DNA of 37,498 bases from Actinomycetes bacterium (lineage in GTDB: Bacteria > Actinomycetota > Actinomycetes > Nanopelagicales > Nanopelagicaceae): the NCBI GenBank assembly GCA_014190015.1, contig BJFT01000010.1:1-37498 (forward strand), in the 5' to 3' direction. Shown piece after piece: positions 8,503 to 18,410 of the stretch (within the stretch, counting starts at the first letter, position 1; the number at the start of each line of letters is the position of its first letter). The position numbers were made by a program, and so were the translations under genes. A model generated the notes under the pieces. It saw only the letters and a list, made by a program, of their open reading frames with translations, searched no databases and was not told the DNA's origin.

Positions 8503-9999
8503 ATGACAACATTTGTCGATCGCGTAACTCTCTATGCCACTGCAGGAAAAGGTGGCGACGGTTGCGTCTCTGTAAAGCGCGAAAAATTTAAACCACTCGG
8601 TGGACCTGATGGTGGAAATGGTGGACGTGGGGGAGACGTTATTTTGGTTGTCGATTCAAGCATCACAACACTTTTGGATTTTCATCATTCACCACATCGC
8701 AAAGCCACTTCAGGTCATCAAGGTTATGGCGACCGTAAAGATGGCGTCTTTGGTGAAGATTTAGTTCTTGGTGTTCCAAATGGAACAGTTATTTATGATA
8801 ATCAAGGCAACATGCTCGCGGATTTGGTTGGCATCGGAACAACTTTTATTGCAGCACAAGGCGGGCACGGCGGTTTAGGAAATTTAGCTCTTTCATCTTC
8901 AAAGCGACGTGCACCGGGTTTTGCTCTGCTTGGTGAACCAGGTGAAGAGCGCACACTTGTTCTTGAACTAAAATCAGTTGCAGACATTGCATTGATTGGA
9001 TTTCCTAGCGCAGGAAAATCCTCTCTCATTGCTGCAATTTCTGCTGCGCGCCCAAAGATTGCTGACTATCCATTTACAACTCTTGTTCCAAACCTTGGCG
9101 TTGTTCAAGCTGGCGACACTCGATTCACCGTTGCAGATGTTCCAGGTTTAATCCCTGGTGCGAGCCAAGGCAAAGGCTTAGGTCTTGAATTCTTACGTCA
9201 CGTTGAACGTTGTGTTGCACTCGTTCACGTATTGGATTGCGGCACCCTGGAAACAGACCGAAACCCAATTGTTGATCTAGAAGTTATTGAAAACGAGTTA
9301 GCGATTTATGGTGGACTCGAAGATCGCACACGCATTGTTGCTCTAAACAAAATCGATTTACCTGATGGTAAAGCGATGGCAGACATGGTTGCCCAAACAC
9401 TTCGCGATAAAGGTTATGACGTTTATTTAGTATCTGCAGCTTCACGTGAAGGACTTACTGAACTGACGTATGCGATGGCTCGTTTAATTCAAAAGGCCAG
9501 AATCGAAGCAAAAACCGAAGAACGTACACGCATTATTTTGCGGCCTATTCCAGTTGATGATTCAGGATTCACGGTCAAGGCAAATGCCGATGGTTCATTT
9601 ACTGTGCGCGGAAATAAAGTTGTTCGCTGGGTCCGCCAGACAAACTTTAAGAATGCTGAAGCAATTGGTTACCTTGCAGATCGCCTTGCACAGTTGGGAG
9701 TTGAAAAAGAGCTATACAAGCAAGGCGCAGTTGCAGGAAGTGAAGTGCGAATTGGTTCTGGAGATAACGAAGTTATCTTCGATTGGGAACCAACAATCGA
9801 AGCCGGCGCAGAACAATTAGCTGGCCACCTTCACCGTCGAGGTGAAGATTCACGTCTTGATTCAACATGGAAACCAGAGCGCGAAATCAATGTGCTCAGC
9901 GATGATGAAATTGCACGCCAATGGGAATACAACGTGAGCGACCCACATTCGCCTAAACTTGTCGAAGAGGACGCCGCTGATGAAGAGGGTGAGCAATGA
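8503..9999 (+). CDS. obgE: GTPase Obg (CgtA), ribosome assembly and stress GTPase
   Basis: Essential GTPase that acts on 50S subunit maturation. The 498-aa protein has the Gly-rich Obg fold at residues 1-158 ([25 protein letters not shown] region), a G domain with P-loop GFPSAGKSS at 166-174, switch [14 protein letters not shown] at 212-215 and NKID, then the actinobacterial C-terminal OCT domain (EWxxx [15 protein letters not shown] type) and an acidic tail ([13 protein letters not shown]). Start ATG 8503 follows AGAGAGG. Its TGA overlaps ATG of proB by 4 bp. The rpmA terminator lies upstream, so it probably has its own promoter in 8458-8490, though I see no clear -10 box there. Confidence 0.96.
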   Translation: MTTFVDRVTLYATAGKGGDGCVSVKREKFKPLGGPDGGNGGRGGDVILVVDSSITTLLDFHHSPHRKATSGHQGYGDRKDGVFGEDLVLGVPNGTVIYDNQGNMLADLVGIGTTFIAAQGGHGGLGNLALSSSKRRAPGFALLGEPGEERTLVLELKSVADIALIGFPSAGKSSLIAAISAARPKIADYPFTTLVPNLGVVQAGDTRFTVADVPGLIPGASQGKGLGLEFLRHVERCVALVHVLDCGTLETDRNPIVDLEVIENELAIYGGLEDRTRIVALNKIDLPDGKAMADMVAQTLRDKGYDVYLVSAASREGLTELTYAMARLIQKARIEAKTEERTRIILRPIPVDDSGFTVKANADGSFTVRGNKVVRWVRQTNFKNAEAIGYLADRLAQLGVEKELYKQGAVAGSEVRIGSGDNEVIFDWEPTIEAGAEQLAGHLHRRGEDSRLDSTWKPEREINVLSDDEIARQWEYNVSDPHSPKLVEEDAADEEGEQ

Positions 10000-11111
10000 A
10001 TCGCGAAGCAGTAACGAGTGCCAAGCGCATTGTCATAAAGATTGGTTCATCATCTCTCACCGGTAAAGCTGGCTCTGCACTCGATGATTCTTCCGTAGAA
10101 AAAATCGTAAAAGTTGTTGCTGATTTAAAGTCACGTGGTGCTGAAGTTTTGGTTGTTTCATCCGGTGCAATTGCTGCTGGTTTGGCACCACTTGGTCTAG
10201 CCATTCGCCCGAAGGATCTCGCAACACAACAAGCGGCAGCTTCGGTTGGTCAGGGTTTATTGATTGCTAGATATACCGACCATTTAGCGCGCCATAAAAT
10301 CACAGCGTCGCAAGTACTGCTTACAACTGAAGATATTGTTCGCCGTTCTCACTACCAAAATGCCCAACGAACACTGACAAAGTTGATTTCTCTCGGAGTT
10401 GTTCCAATTATTAATGAGAACGACTCTGTAGGGACACAAGAGATTAGATTTGGCGATAACGATCGTCTAGCCGCTTTAGTTGCACTATTGGTTAATGCAG
10501 ATTTGCTTGTATTGGTTTCAGATATTGATGCGCTCTATGACGCACCTCCTTCGCAAGCTGGTTCAAAAGCAATTCACGAAGTGGCAAAAATTTCTGATAT
10601 CGATTCACTTACATTAGGCGGAGCAGGATCTGCTGGCGTAGGTAGCGGTGGAATGGTTACGAAAGTAGAAGCCGCACGTATTGCAACTAGTGCCGGAATC
10701 GCAATGCTTCTTACTTCACTCGAACAATCAGGTGAAACTCTTGCAGGTAGTTCACTAGGAACGCTGTTTCACGCGCAAGCCAATAAATCCAACTCACGAA
10801 TGCTCTGGCTCGCACACGCATCAACACCACAAGGTCGTTTAATTCTTGACGCAGGTGCAGTGACCGCAATTTTGGAGCGTGGAGTATCGCTGCTGCCAGC
10901 TGGTGTAACAGCGGTGCAAGGTGACTTCATTTCTGGTGATGCTGTCGAATTAGCAAGTGCTGATGGAAAAGTAATTGCACGCGGACTTGTTGCATTTGAT
11001 AGCGAAGAAATTCCTGCAATGCTTGGTCGATCAACAAAGGAGCTTGCACAAAGCCTTGGACCTGAATACGAGCGCGAACTCGTACACAGGGATGACTTAG
11101 TTCTGCTCTGA
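9996..11111 (+). CDS. proB: Glutamate 5-kinase
   Basis: First step of proline synthesis: ATP-dependent phosphorylation of glutamate. The 371-aa protein has an N-terminal amino-acid kinase domain ([66 protein letters not shown]) and a C-terminal PUA domain from about residue 275 ([25 protein letters not shown]). It overlaps obgE by 4 bp. The normal partner proA lies 1.2 kb downstream, separated by a minus-strand hydrolase gene whose 3' end overlaps the end of proB by 15 bp. Confidence 0.96.
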   Translation: MNREAVTSAKRIVIKIGSSSLTGKAGSALDDSSVEKIVKVVADLKSRGAEVLVVSSGAIAAGLAPLGLAIRPKDLATQQAAASVGQGLLIARYTDHLARHKITASQVLLTTEDIVRRSHYQNAQRTLTKLISLGVVPIINENDSVGTQEIRFGDNDRLAALVALLVNADLLVLVSDIDALYDAPPSQAGSKAIHEVAKISDIDSLTLGGAGSAGVGSGGMVTKVEAARIATSAGIAMLLTSLEQSGETLAGSSLGTLFHAQANKSNSRMLWLAHASTPQGRLILDAGAVTAILERGVSLLPAGVTAVQGDFISGDAVELASADGKVIARGLVAFDSEEIPAMLGRSTKELAQSLGPEYERELVHRDDLVLL

Positions 11112-12266
11112 AATTTCTTTCAGTACTGCTGCAGTAAATGCTTCATTGTCTCCATTATCAGTTGGTTCATCACTTAATTTCACGATTACCACTTGATAAT
11201 TTGGATCTGTATAAACATATTGACCGTGCAATCCAAGCAACATAGTTGCGCCTGGGTATGGATGCCAGACTTGTGCACCGTAGCCCCAATCACGATCAAG
11301 TGTCGTAGCTGGATTAGTTAAACGTTTCATCCATGCCGGAGAGATAACTTCTTTCTCATTAATTCTTGCTCCCGCTGGGTTTAGAAGCATCTGTCCGATG
11401 CGGGCATAGTCCCGAGCCGCAGCGTTAAAGCAGCAGAAAGTTTTTTCTTGGCCGCCTACGCGATCCACATTCCAATAAGCGTCGTACTCAGCGCCAATCG
11501 GTTTCCATACATTTTCTGAGAAGTAATCTGCAACTCTCATACCGGTTAATTTCTTGATAACCATTCCTAGCATCTGGGTGTCCACACTTCGATATTCGGG
11601 ATGAGTTCCTGGTTCTTGTGCCATTTTTCTATTGTTTTTCAAGAACCAGTTCAAATCTGTTGACGCGTACATCTGTGCGATGGCAACGCCCCATCCAGAG
11701 GGGCCTGATGGATAATTATCACTGACGCCAATTCCACTCTCCATATCAAGCAGGTGTTGAATTGTTACGTCGTCAAAACTTGTACCACTTTTAAAGTCAG
11801 GCAAAATGCTGACGAATGTGTCGCTCTCTTTAAGTTTTCCCTGCGCAATGAGTTGACCAATCATTATTGAGGTCATTGTTTTGGCAGCAGAATAAGATGG
11901 AAGCCGAGACTCTTTAGTTTTTCCGTTCAAATACTTTTCAAAAGTTATTTCACCATTTCTTATTATCAGAAATGCGTTCGTTTTAGTTTTTGCTAGAAAT
12001 TCATCGAATGTGATTTTCTGACCATCCCATGTAACGGTGGCGGGATTTTCAGTATTGGCCAAACTCCAGGCCATCGTTGGGTTAGTACTAGATTCAATCC
12101 AATGCCCGGGCATCAAATCAGGAGTTTTTGAAGCAGGAGCCAACCCCAACTTGATAGCTGCAATTGGCTCTGGATATCTGATTGCTTTGGTTAATCCAAA
12201 GAGCGCCAGATACAAAACAAATACGCTGATAACAATGTTTCGGAGAACCTTAATTAATTTATACAC
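11097..12266 (-). CDS. Membrane-anchored serine hydrolase, beta-lactamase class C / 6-aminohexanoate-dimer-hydrolase-like
   Basis: A 389-aa penicillin-recognising-fold hydrolase; the substrate is unknown. Residues about 10-28 form an uncleaved-looking membrane anchor (IVISVFVLYLALFGLTKAI), placing the catalytic domain outside the cytoplasm. The nucleophile motif is S126-A-A-K129 (PSYSAAKTMTS). A downstream EYRSVDTQMLG resembles the Tyr motif of the EstB/NylB group, and GLHGQYVY near the C-terminus occupies the place of KTG. It starts with GTG at 12266; no Shine-Dalgarno is present, but a TACCCT box lies 6 nt upstream, so the mRNA is probably leaderless. The gene interrupts the proB-proA pair in the opposite direction. 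Roles in cell-wall trimming or ester/amide hydrolysis are possible; I cannot choose. Confidence 0.85.
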   Translation of the reverse strand: MYKLIKVLRNIVISVFVLYLALFGLTKAIRYPEPIAAIKLGLAPASKTPDLMPGHWIESSTNPTMAWSLANTENPATVTWDGQKITFDEFLAKTKTNAFLIIRNGEITFEKYLNGKTKESRLPSYSAAKTMTSIMIGQLIAQGKLKESDTFVSILPDFKSGTSFDDVTIQHLLDMESGIGVSDNYPSGPSGWGVAIAQMYASTDLNWFLKNNRKMAQEPGTHPEYRSVDTQMLGMVIKKLTGMRVADYFSENVWKPIGAEYDAYWNVDRVGGQEKTFCCFNAAARDYARIGQMLLNPAGARINEKEVISPAWMKRLTNPATTLDRDWGYGAQVWHPYPGATMLLGLHGQYVYTDPNYQVVIVKLSDEPTDNGDNEAFTAAVLKEISEQN

Positions 12267-12272
12267 GAGGCA

Positions 12273-12278
12273 AGGGTA
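12273..12278 (-). promoter_or_regulatory. -10 box (TACCCT) of leaderless serine hydrolase transcript
   Basis: On the minus strand TACCCT is followed by 6 nt (TGCCTC) and then the GTG start at 12266. No Shine-Dalgarno exists in the gap. The spacing predicts transcription starting at or next to the start codon. Confidence 0.55.
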
Positions 12279-12286
12279 ACTCCCGT

Positions 12287-12292
12287 TAGGCT
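12287..12292 (+). promoter_or_regulatory. -10 box (TAGGCT) of leaderless proA transcript
   Basis: TAGGCT is followed by 7 nt (TAGCACT) and the ATG of proA at 12300, with no Shine-Dalgarno. It lies only 8 bp from the divergent -10 box of the serine hydrolase gene, so the two promoters share DNA. Confidence 0.6.
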
Positions 12293-12299
12293 TAGCACT

Positions 12300-13568
12300 A
12301 TGGATGCCACGGCGATTGTTTCTGAGTTAGCACTCAAGGCTCGCGCTGCCTCACGTTCGCTTTCTACTGCAACAGGTGATCAAAGATCACAAGCATTGCG
12401 TGAAATTGCTGATGAAATTGATAGAACTTCTGATTTCATTCTTGCTGCAAATGCCGAGGATATGGCGCGAGCTAAATCTGAGAATATGCATCCACAAATG
12501 CAAGATCGTTTACTTTTAACGGCTGATCGAATTAAGGGAATTTCCTCTGGAGTCCGACAAGTTGCTGCATTAGAAAATCCCTTGGGCAGAGTAATACGCG
12601 AAAAGGATTTACCAAATGGTTTACACCTTGAACAGCGCACTGTTCCATTCGGAGTTGTTGGCATGGTTTATGAAGCACGGCCAAATGTCAGTGTCGATGC
12701 AGCCGTCATCTTGCTCGCATCTGGAAATGCTGCGTTATTGCGCGGCTCGTCATCTGCAGCTTCAAGCAACGCTGCACTCCTTAAAGTTATGCGAGATGGT
12801 TTAGCAAAGACTTCGATATCGCCTGAAGTAATTCAATTAGTCCCATCAGATGATCGCGCAACCGTGAAAGCCCTGTTGCACGCACGAGGACTCGTCGATT
12901 TAGTTATCCCACGTGGAAGTGCATCTTTAATACGCATGGTTGTGGATGAAGCAACTGTTCCAACGATCGAAACTGGCGCTGGAGTGTGCCACGTCTACAT
13001 TGATGAATTTGCAGATCTTTCAATAGCTCTTCCAATTCTTATCAATTCAAAGACGCACCGACCAAGTGTTTGCAATGCAGCAGAAACTCTCTTGGTCCAT
13101 AGCAAGGTTGCTGAAAAATTCATGCCTGTGGCGTTGCAAGCATTAAAAGATGCTGGCGTGATTCTTCACTGCGACAAGCAAACTCTCGATATTGCAGGCA
13201 AGAACAATATTGAGGCGACTCTGGTAACTGATGAAAATTGGTGCACCGAGTACGGCGTTTTAGAGATGAATGTAGGCATCGTAAATAGCGTTGACGAAGC
13301 TATTGATCACATTGCCAAGTTTGGGACAAAACACACTGAAGCAATCGTGACTGAGTCTCGCGAAGTTTCAGATCGCTTCATTGCTCACTCAGATTGCGCC
13401 GCTGTCATGGTTAACACATCCACACGTTTTACAGATGGAGAGCAGATGGGATTCGGCGCTGAAATTGGAATCTCAAATCAGAAATTACACGCACGCGGGC
13501 CAATGGGCTTAGAAGCAATGACCACTACTACGTGGATAGTTACTGGCTCTGGGCAAATTCGCAGTTAA
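12300..13568 (+). CDS. proA: Gamma-glutamyl phosphate reductase
   Basis: Second step of proline synthesis: NADPH reduction of glutamyl phosphate to glutamate semialdehyde. The 422-aa protein of the aldehyde dehydrogenase superfamily carries the nucleophile C258 in RPSVCNAAETLLV, the upstream GMVYEARPNVSVDAAVI and the conserved C-terminal FTDGEQMGFGAEIGIS and ARGPMGLEAMTTTTW. ATG 12300 has no ribosome binding site; the TAGGCT box 7 nt upstream points to a leaderless transcript. Although proB is nearby, the intervening reverse gene means proA must be transcribed separately. gatC begins 25 bp downstream with its own predicted promoter. Confidence 0.96.
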   Translation: MDATAIVSELALKARAASRSLSTATGDQRSQALREIADEIDRTSDFILAANAEDMARAKSENMHPQMQDRLLLTADRIKGISSGVRQVAALENPLGRVIREKDLPNGLHLEQRTVPFGVVGMVYEARPNVSVDAAVILLASGNAALLRGSSSAASSNAALLKVMRDGLAKTSISPEVIQLVPSDDRATVKALLHARGLVDLVIPRGSASLIRMVVDEATVPTIETGAGVCHVYIDEFADLSIALPILINSKTHRPSVCNAAETLLVHSKVAEKFMPVALQALKDAGVILHCDKQTLDIAGKNNIEATLVTDENWCTEYGVLEMNVGIVNSVDEAIDHIAKFGTKHTEAIVTESREVSDRFIAHSDCAAVMVNTSTRFTDGEQMGFGAEIGISNQKLHARGPMGLEAMTTTTWIVTGSGQIRS

Positions 13569-13581
13569 GCCCGCAATTAAT

Positions 13582-13587
13582 TAGACT
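13582..13587 (+). promoter_or_regulatory. -10 box (TAGACT) of leaderless gatC transcript
   Basis: TAGACT followed by GCACAC (6 nt) and ATG 13594, with no Shine-Dalgarno. It fits the recurrent TANNNT-N6-start pattern in this window and gives gatCAB its own promoter inside the 25-bp proA-gatC gap. Confidence 0.6.
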
Positions 13588-13593
13588 GCACAC

Positions 13594-13893
13594 ATGAGTT
13601 CACTTTCCCGCGATGATGTCGCCAATTTGGCGCGTTTAGCGCGCATTGAGATGACGGATCAAGAACTCGAAAACCTCACAACAGAGTTCGGTGTGATCCT
13701 TAACGCGGTTGCACGTGTTCAAGAAGTCGCGACAACTGATGTGGCTGCAACATCTCACCCACTCGCACTAACAAATATTTTTAGAACTGATGTCGTTATT
13801 CCTAGTTTGACTCCGGAGGAAGCTCTTTCGGGTGCTCCTGCAAGCGAGGATCAACGTTTCCGAGTTCCACAAATTCTTGGTGAAGAAGCATGA
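13594..13893 (+). CDS. gatC: Asp/Glu-tRNA amidotransferase subunit C
   Basis: Small subunit that wraps and stabilises GatA in the GatCAB complex, which converts Glu-tRNA(Gln) and Asp-tRNA(Asn) to the amide forms. The 99-aa product [20 protein letters not shown] with [22 protein letters not shown] and the C-terminal FRVPQILG is a complete GatC. Its TGA overlaps the ATG of gatA by 4 bp (ATGA). The start has no ribosome binding site and a TAGACT box 6 nt upstream. Confidence 0.95.
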   Translation: MSSLSRDDVANLARLARIEMTDQELENLTTEFGVILNAVARVQEVATTDVAATSHPLALTNIFRTDVVIPSLTPEEALSGAPASEDQRFRVPQILGEEA

Positions 13894-15386
13894 TTAAAAA
13901 TTCTGCTGCCGAGATGGCGCAATCACTTGCTAGCGGTACAATAACTTCTGTTGCATTGACGCAGGCACATCTAGATCGAATTGCCGAAGTCGATGGAAAA
14001 GTCCATGCTTTTTTGCACGTTGATACACAAGGTGCGCTTAAGCAAGCAGCTGATGTAGATGCCGCTCGTGCACGTGGAGAAAAACTCGGTCCATTAGCAG
14101 GCGTCCCACTTGCACTTAAAGATGTGCTTGTTCAAAAAGATGTACCGACAACATGCGGGTCCAAGATTCTTGAGGGATGGCGTCCACCATATGACTCAAC
14201 TGTTGTCTCTAAGTTAAAAGGCGCAGGTGTTGTAATTCTTGGCAAAACAAATATGGATGAGTTTGCAATGGGTTCATCCACGGAAAACTCTGCATACGGT
14301 CCAACACATAATCCATGGGATCTCACTCGAATTCCTGGCGGATCTGGCGGTGGATCATCCGCGGCCCTTGCAGCTTTTGAAGCACCGCTAGCAATCGGAA
14401 CAGATACAGGTGGATCCATTCGCCAGCCTGCAGCGGTCACAGGAACAGTAGGAGTTAAACCAACCTATGGCGGAGTTTCACGTTACGGATTGGTTGCCTT
14501 TTCATCTTCACTTGATCAAGCAGGACCCTGCGCACGAACAGTTTTAGATACAGCGTTACTCCATGAAGTAATTGCTGGACATGATCCAAAGGATTCAACG
14601 AGTATCAATGCACCTGTTCCACAAGTAGTTGCTGCAGCAAAGAGCGGTGACGTAAAGGGAATGAAAATTGGCGTAGTAAAAGAACTAAATGGTGATGGTT
14701 ACCAAGCTGGTGTACGTCAACGTTTCGAAGAATCTCTCGAATTACTCGCGCAAGCAGGAGCGGAAATTGTTGAAGTTTCGGCTCCCAACTTTGAATATGC
14801 CCTTGCTGCGTATTACCTAATTGCTCCATCTGAGTGTTCATCCAACTTAGCCCGATTTGATGCAATGCGTTACGGACTTCGAGTCGGCGACACAGATGGT
14901 GCTTCAGCTGAATCAGTCATGAACATGACTCGTGAAGTTGGATTTGGCCGTGAAGTTAAGCGACGTATTTTGCTTGGAACGTACGCATTGTCATCTGGAT
15001 ATTACGATGCTTATTACGGTAGCGCTCAAAAAGTTCGCACACTAATCACTCAAGATTTCAATAACGCATTTGCTAAGTGCGATGTCATGGTTTCGCCTAC
15101 CTGTCCAACAACTGCATTTAAAATCGGTGAAAAAGCTAACGATCCACTAGCTATGTATTTAAATGACATTGCAACGATTCCCGTCAACATGGCAGGAATT
15201 GGCGGAATGAGTCTGCCTTGCGGTGTTGCTTCAGAAGATGGCTTGCCAGTTGGTTTCCAAATCATGTCACCTGTAATGCAAGATCAAAGAATGTATTCAG
15301 TAGGTGCAGCTCTCGAGGCAGCACTTCTTAGCAAGTGGGGAGCACCGCTTCTCTCACAAGCCCCATCGCTAGGTGGTGCAGCATGA
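13890..15386 (+). CDS. gatA: Asp/Glu-tRNA amidotransferase subunit A (glutaminase)
   Basis: Amidase-signature subunit that releases ammonia from glutamine for GatB. The 498-aa protein shows the Ser-cisSer-Lys triad: K77 in PLALKDVL, S152 in PGGSGGGSS, and nucleophile S176 in [11 protein letters not shown], with the same spacing as in characterised GatA enzymes. The C-terminal half contains the family block [13 protein letters not shown] and PVGFQIM. It overlaps gatC and gatB by 4 bp on either side, so the three subunits are coupled in translation at equal ratio. Confidence 0.97.
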   Translation: MIKNSAAEMAQSLASGTITSVALTQAHLDRIAEVDGKVHAFLHVDTQGALKQAADVDAARARGEKLGPLAGVPLALKDVLVQKDVPTTCGSKILEGWRPPYDSTVVSKLKGAGVVILGKTNMDEFAMGSSTENSAYGPTHNPWDLTRIPGGSGGGSSAALAAFEAPLAIGTDTGGSIRQPAAVTGTVGVKPTYGGVSRYGLVAFSSSLDQAGPCARTVLDTALLHEVIAGHDPKDSTSINAPVPQVVAAAKSGDVKGMKIGVVKELNGDGYQAGVRQRFEESLELLAQAGAEIVEVSAPNFEYALAAYYLIAPSECSSNLARFDAMRYGLRVGDTDGASAESVMNMTREVGFGREVKRRILLGTYALSSGYYDAYYGSAQKVRTLITQDFNNAFAKCDVMVSPTCPTTAFKIGEKANDPLAMYLNDIATIPVNMAGIGGMSLPCGVASEDGLPVGFQIMSPVMQDQRMYSVGAALEAALLSKWGAPLLSQAPSLGGAA

Positions 15387-16894
15387 GCGCATTGACATAT
15401 GAGGATGTAATTTCAAAGTACGAACCTGTACTTGGACTAGAAGTGCACGTTGAGTTAAACACGAATTCAAAGATGTTCTGTGGTTGCAGCACTATTTTCG
15501 GTGCAGAACCAAACACACAAACTTGCCCTGTTTGTTTAGCTCTTCCAGGCGCACTTCCTGTAGTTAATGAAAAAGCAATTGAGTCAACCATTTTAATTGG
15601 CTTAGCACTTAATTGCTCCATCGCTCCATTTAGCCGATTTGCACGCAAGAATTATTTCTATCCAGATATGCCTAAGAATTTCCAGATTTCACAATACGAC
15701 GAACCAATCTGTGTCAACGGTTATGTTGATGTTGAAATCGATACTGATGAAGGACCAAAGAGTTTCCGTATTGAAATTGAACGTGTTCACATGGAAGAAG
15801 ACACCGGTAAATCACTTCACGTAGGTGGATCAACTGGTCGTATCCACGGAGCCGATTATTCTCTCCTTGATTACAACCGTGCAGGCATTCCGTTGGTTGA
15901 AATTGTCACCAAAATTGTTCCTGGCACAGGGAAGTACGCGCCAGAAGTTGCGAAGGCCTATGTTGCAGAACTGCGCGATATTTTGCGGGCACTCGGAGTT
16001 AGTGATGTAAAGATGGAACAAGGTTCGTTGCGCTGCGATGCCAACGTTTCATTGCGATTAATTGGTTCAGATGTTTTAGGCACACGAAGTGAAACAAAGA
16101 ACGTTAACTCACTTCGATCCGTAGAACGCGCCGTTCGCGGAGAAATGATCCGCCATGCAGAACGCCTCAACAAGGGCGAAAAAGTTGTTCAAGAAACTCG
16201 TCACTTTCAAGAAGACACCGGCTTAACTCGCTCAGGTCGTTCTAAGGAACAAGCAGAGGATTACCGCTATTTCCCAGAACCAGATTTGGTGCCAGTAGCA
16301 CCTGATGCACAGTGGATTGAAAAACTCCGTGCATCCTTACCTGAACGACCATCACTACGTCGCAAACGTTTACAAGAACAGTGGTCAGTGCCAGATAAAG
16401 AGATGGCGGCGATGATCAATGCAGACGTTCTAAATCTTGTTGAAGAGACGGTTTTGTTGGGTTCTGACCCAACAAAGGCTCGTTCATGGTGGCTCGGAGA
16501 AATCTCTCGTTTAGCAAATGAAAAAGATGTAACTATCTCAGAGTTAGCAATTAGCGCTAAAGATGTTGCAGAAATTGTTTCTTTAGTCGCACAAGGCGAG
16601 TTAACAGACAAGCTTGCTAGAGGCGTTGTTGAAGGTGTTATCGCAGGAGAAGGAACTCCTGCACAAGTTATTGCATCTCGTGGAATTAAAGTTGTTAATG
16701 ATGATGGTGCGCTCATGGCTGCGATTGAAAAAGTTTGCTCGGAACAATCTGAAACTGCGGAGAAGGTTCGAAATGGGCATGTGCCTGCAGCAGGTGCACT
16801 CATCGGTGCGGTCATGAAAGAGACAAAGGGCCAAGCAGATGCTGCTCGCGTACGAGAGCTTCTACTTGGCCACCTTGGACAAGCTGCTAATTAA
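15383..16894 (+). CDS. gatB: Asp/Glu-tRNA amidotransferase subunit B
   Basis: Kinase/amidotransferase subunit that activates the mischarged tRNA and transfers ammonia. I placed the start at ATG 15383 ([20 protein letters not shown]), overlapping the gatA stop by 4 bp; the frame is open further upstream but that part lies within gatA. The 503-aa protein has the cradle domain [16 protein letters not shown] with [12 protein letters not shown] (zinc cysteines), [17 protein letters not shown] and a C-terminal YqeY-like tail domain ([12 protein letters not shown]). The convergent MFS gene ends 6 bp beyond its stop; I see no terminator in between. Confidence 0.97.
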   Translation: MSALTYEDVISKYEPVLGLEVHVELNTNSKMFCGCSTIFGAEPNTQTCPVCLALPGALPVVNEKAIESTILIGLALNCSIAPFSRFARKNYFYPDMPKNFQISQYDEPICVNGYVDVEIDTDEGPKSFRIEIERVHMEEDTGKSLHVGGSTGRIHGADYSLLDYNRAGIPLVEIVTKIVPGTGKYAPEVAKAYVAELRDILRALGVSDVKMEQGSLRCDANVSLRLIGSDVLGTRSETKNVNSLRSVERAVRGEMIRHAERLNKGEKVVQETRHFQEDTGLTRSGRSKEQAEDYRYFPEPDLVPVAPDAQWIEKLRASLPERPSLRRKRLQEQWSVPDKEMAAMINADVLNLVEETVLLGSDPTKARSWWLGEISRLANEKDVTISELAISAKDVAEIVSLVAQGELTDKLARGVVEGVIAGEGTPAQVIASRGIKVVNDDGALMAAIEKVCSEQSETAEKVRNGHVPAAGALIGAVMKETKGQADAARVRELLLGHLGQAAN

Positions 16895-16900
16895 TTAGTT

Positions 16901-18355
16901 TTAGTGGGCAATAACGCCCTCTGTTTCAACTACTGATTCTTTTCCAATGTTAATAAAGAAGAAAAGAACTACAGCGCCAACTAGCAAGAGCGCAGAGCTG
17001 ACTGTAAATGCCACAGTAAAGCCGTGCGTGATTCCAAATGTTGGAGCCTTATCCGGATTACTTGCCATGTAGGAAGTTGCAGCGGTTGCAGCAACAGTGT
17101 TTAGAAGCGCCGTTCCGAGTGATCCACCAACTTGCTGGCTTGTATTGAGAAGTGCACTCGCAACACCGGCATCACGGTTTCCGACGCCGTGCAGCGAAGT
17201 CGTTGATAGCGGGATGAAAACAAGTGCCATACCGCTAGACATGATTAGTAGCGAAGGCAGTACGTGAGTTACATATGAAGTTTCTGGAGTAATTTGCGTA
17301 AGCATCAGTAAACCGATAGCTGCTGCAACTAATCCAGGAACCATTAATCGTTTTGGTCCAACTTTTGGCAGTAATTGTGAGGCAATGCCAGCAAAGACGA
17401 TGATTCCTGCAGTAAATGGCAAGAATGCAAAGCCTGAACGAAGTGGCGTATAACCAAGAACTGTTTGTAGATACAAGCCCAAGAAGAGGAACATAGAAAA
17501 CAGTCCTGCACCAACAACGAGTGAACCAAGGTATGAGCCGCCACGATTACGTTCGGTGACCACACGCATAGGCATTAATGGATTAGCAACCTTTGTCTCA
17601 ATCAAAACAAATGCAGCAAGCAGAACAATAGCGACGCCTAAGAATGTAAGAGTCGTTGTATCTGACCAGCCCTTTGTTGCAGCTTCATTAAATCCATAAA
17701 CGAGTGCAAACAAACCAGCGGATGCAGTAAATACACCTGGCAAGTCATAGCTGTGATCTCCACCTGCTTTTGATTCGTGTACATATTTAATTGCTAATAG
17801 CGCAGCAGCAATTGCGATTGGTGTGTTAACTCCAAGACACCAGCGCCATGAGAAGTATTCAGTTAGTGCGCCACCCAGAATTAATCCGATTGCAGCGCCG
17901 CCACCTGAGATCGCGCCATACACACCAAATGCGCGTGCGCGCTCTTTTGGATCTGTAAATGTCACGCTGACAATTGAAAGTGCAGCTGGCGCAAGAAGTG
18001 CGCCGAAGACGCCTTGCAATGCACGGGATGCAAATAACAACTCTTGAGTTGATGCGAGCCCGCCAAGTGCTGACGCCGCTGCAAAACCAAGGAGTCCAAT
18101 TATAAAAATTTTCTTTCGACCGACGAAGTCAGCGATACGTCCACCTAAAAGTAAGAGCGAACCGAAAGCTAGTGTGTAGGCGGTGATAACCCACTGTTGA
18201 TTTGCATCTGTAATGCCAAGGTCTGCTTTCGCACTTGGGATAGCGATATTTACGATTGAGCTATCTAGTACGACCATTAATTGAGCAATAGCGATAACGA
18301 GAAGTGTGCGCCAGCGATCTGGTGCCTGGCCTGCTGGGTAGTTTGGGTTAGTCAC
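16901..18355 (-). CDS. MFS drug exporter, DHA2 (EmrB/QacA) family
   Basis: A 484-aa proton-driven exporter with about 14 membrane segments. Visible family motifs are VVLDSSIVNIAIP in the first segment (motif D1), GGRIADFVGRKKIFIIG (motif A loop), and GAISGGGAAIGLILGGAL followed by SWRWCLGVNTPI (motif C and beyond). The substrate cannot be told from sequence; toxic organic compounds are usual in this family. It starts at GTG 18355 with GGAG 7 nt upstream and a TAATCT box a little further, so unlike several neighbours it seems to have a short translated leader. It is divergent from ilvD, with 55 bp between. Confidence 0.9.
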   Translation of the reverse strand: MTNPNYPAGQAPDRWRTLLVIAIAQLMVVLDSSIVNIAIPSAKADLGITDANQQWVITAYTLAFGSLLLLGGRIADFVGRKKIFIIGLLGFAAASALGGLASTQELLFASRALQGVFGALLAPAALSIVSVTFTDPKERARAFGVYGAISGGGAAIGLILGGALTEYFSWRWCLGVNTPIAIAAALLAIKYVHESKAGGDHSYDLPGVFTASAGLFALVYGFNEAATKGWSDTTTLTFLGVAIVLLAAFVLIETKVANPLMPMRVVTERNRGGSYLGSLVVGAGLFSMFLFLGLYLQTVLGYTPLRSGFAFLPFTAGIIVFAGIASQLLPKVGPKRLMVPGLVAAAIGLLMLTQITPETSYVTHVLPSLLIMSSGMALVFIPLSTTSLHGVGNRDAGVASALLNTSQQVGGSLGTALLNTVAATAATSYMASNPDKAPTFGITHGFTVAFTVSSALLLVGAVVLFFFINIGKESVVETEGVIAH

Positions 18356-18371
18356 GCAAAAGCTCCAATTC

Positions 18372-18377
18372 AGATTA
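18372..18377 (-). promoter_or_regulatory. -10 box (TAATCT) of the MFS exporter gene
   Basis: TAATCT on the minus strand lies 16 nt before GTG 18355, with a GGAG ribosome binding site between. Transcription would start about 10 nt before the start codon. Confidence 0.4.
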
Positions 18378-18398
18378 AATTAATTGTTCGTTAGAGGA

Positions 18399-18404
18399 TA
18401 GAAT
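18399..18404 (+). promoter_or_regulatory. -10 box (TAGAAT) of leaderless ilvD transcript
   Basis: TAGAAT followed by TCTCTC (6 nt) and ATG 18411; no Shine-Dalgarno. The box overlaps the palindrome AGAATTCT (18400-18407), which could be chance. Confidence 0.6.
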
Positions 18405-18410
18405 TCTCTC

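Noticed and set aside
16267-16815. 182-codon minus-strand open frame inside gatB
   Set aside because: Fully antisense to a conserved gene, Ser/Thr/Ala-rich shadow translation, no ribosome binding site or family motif.
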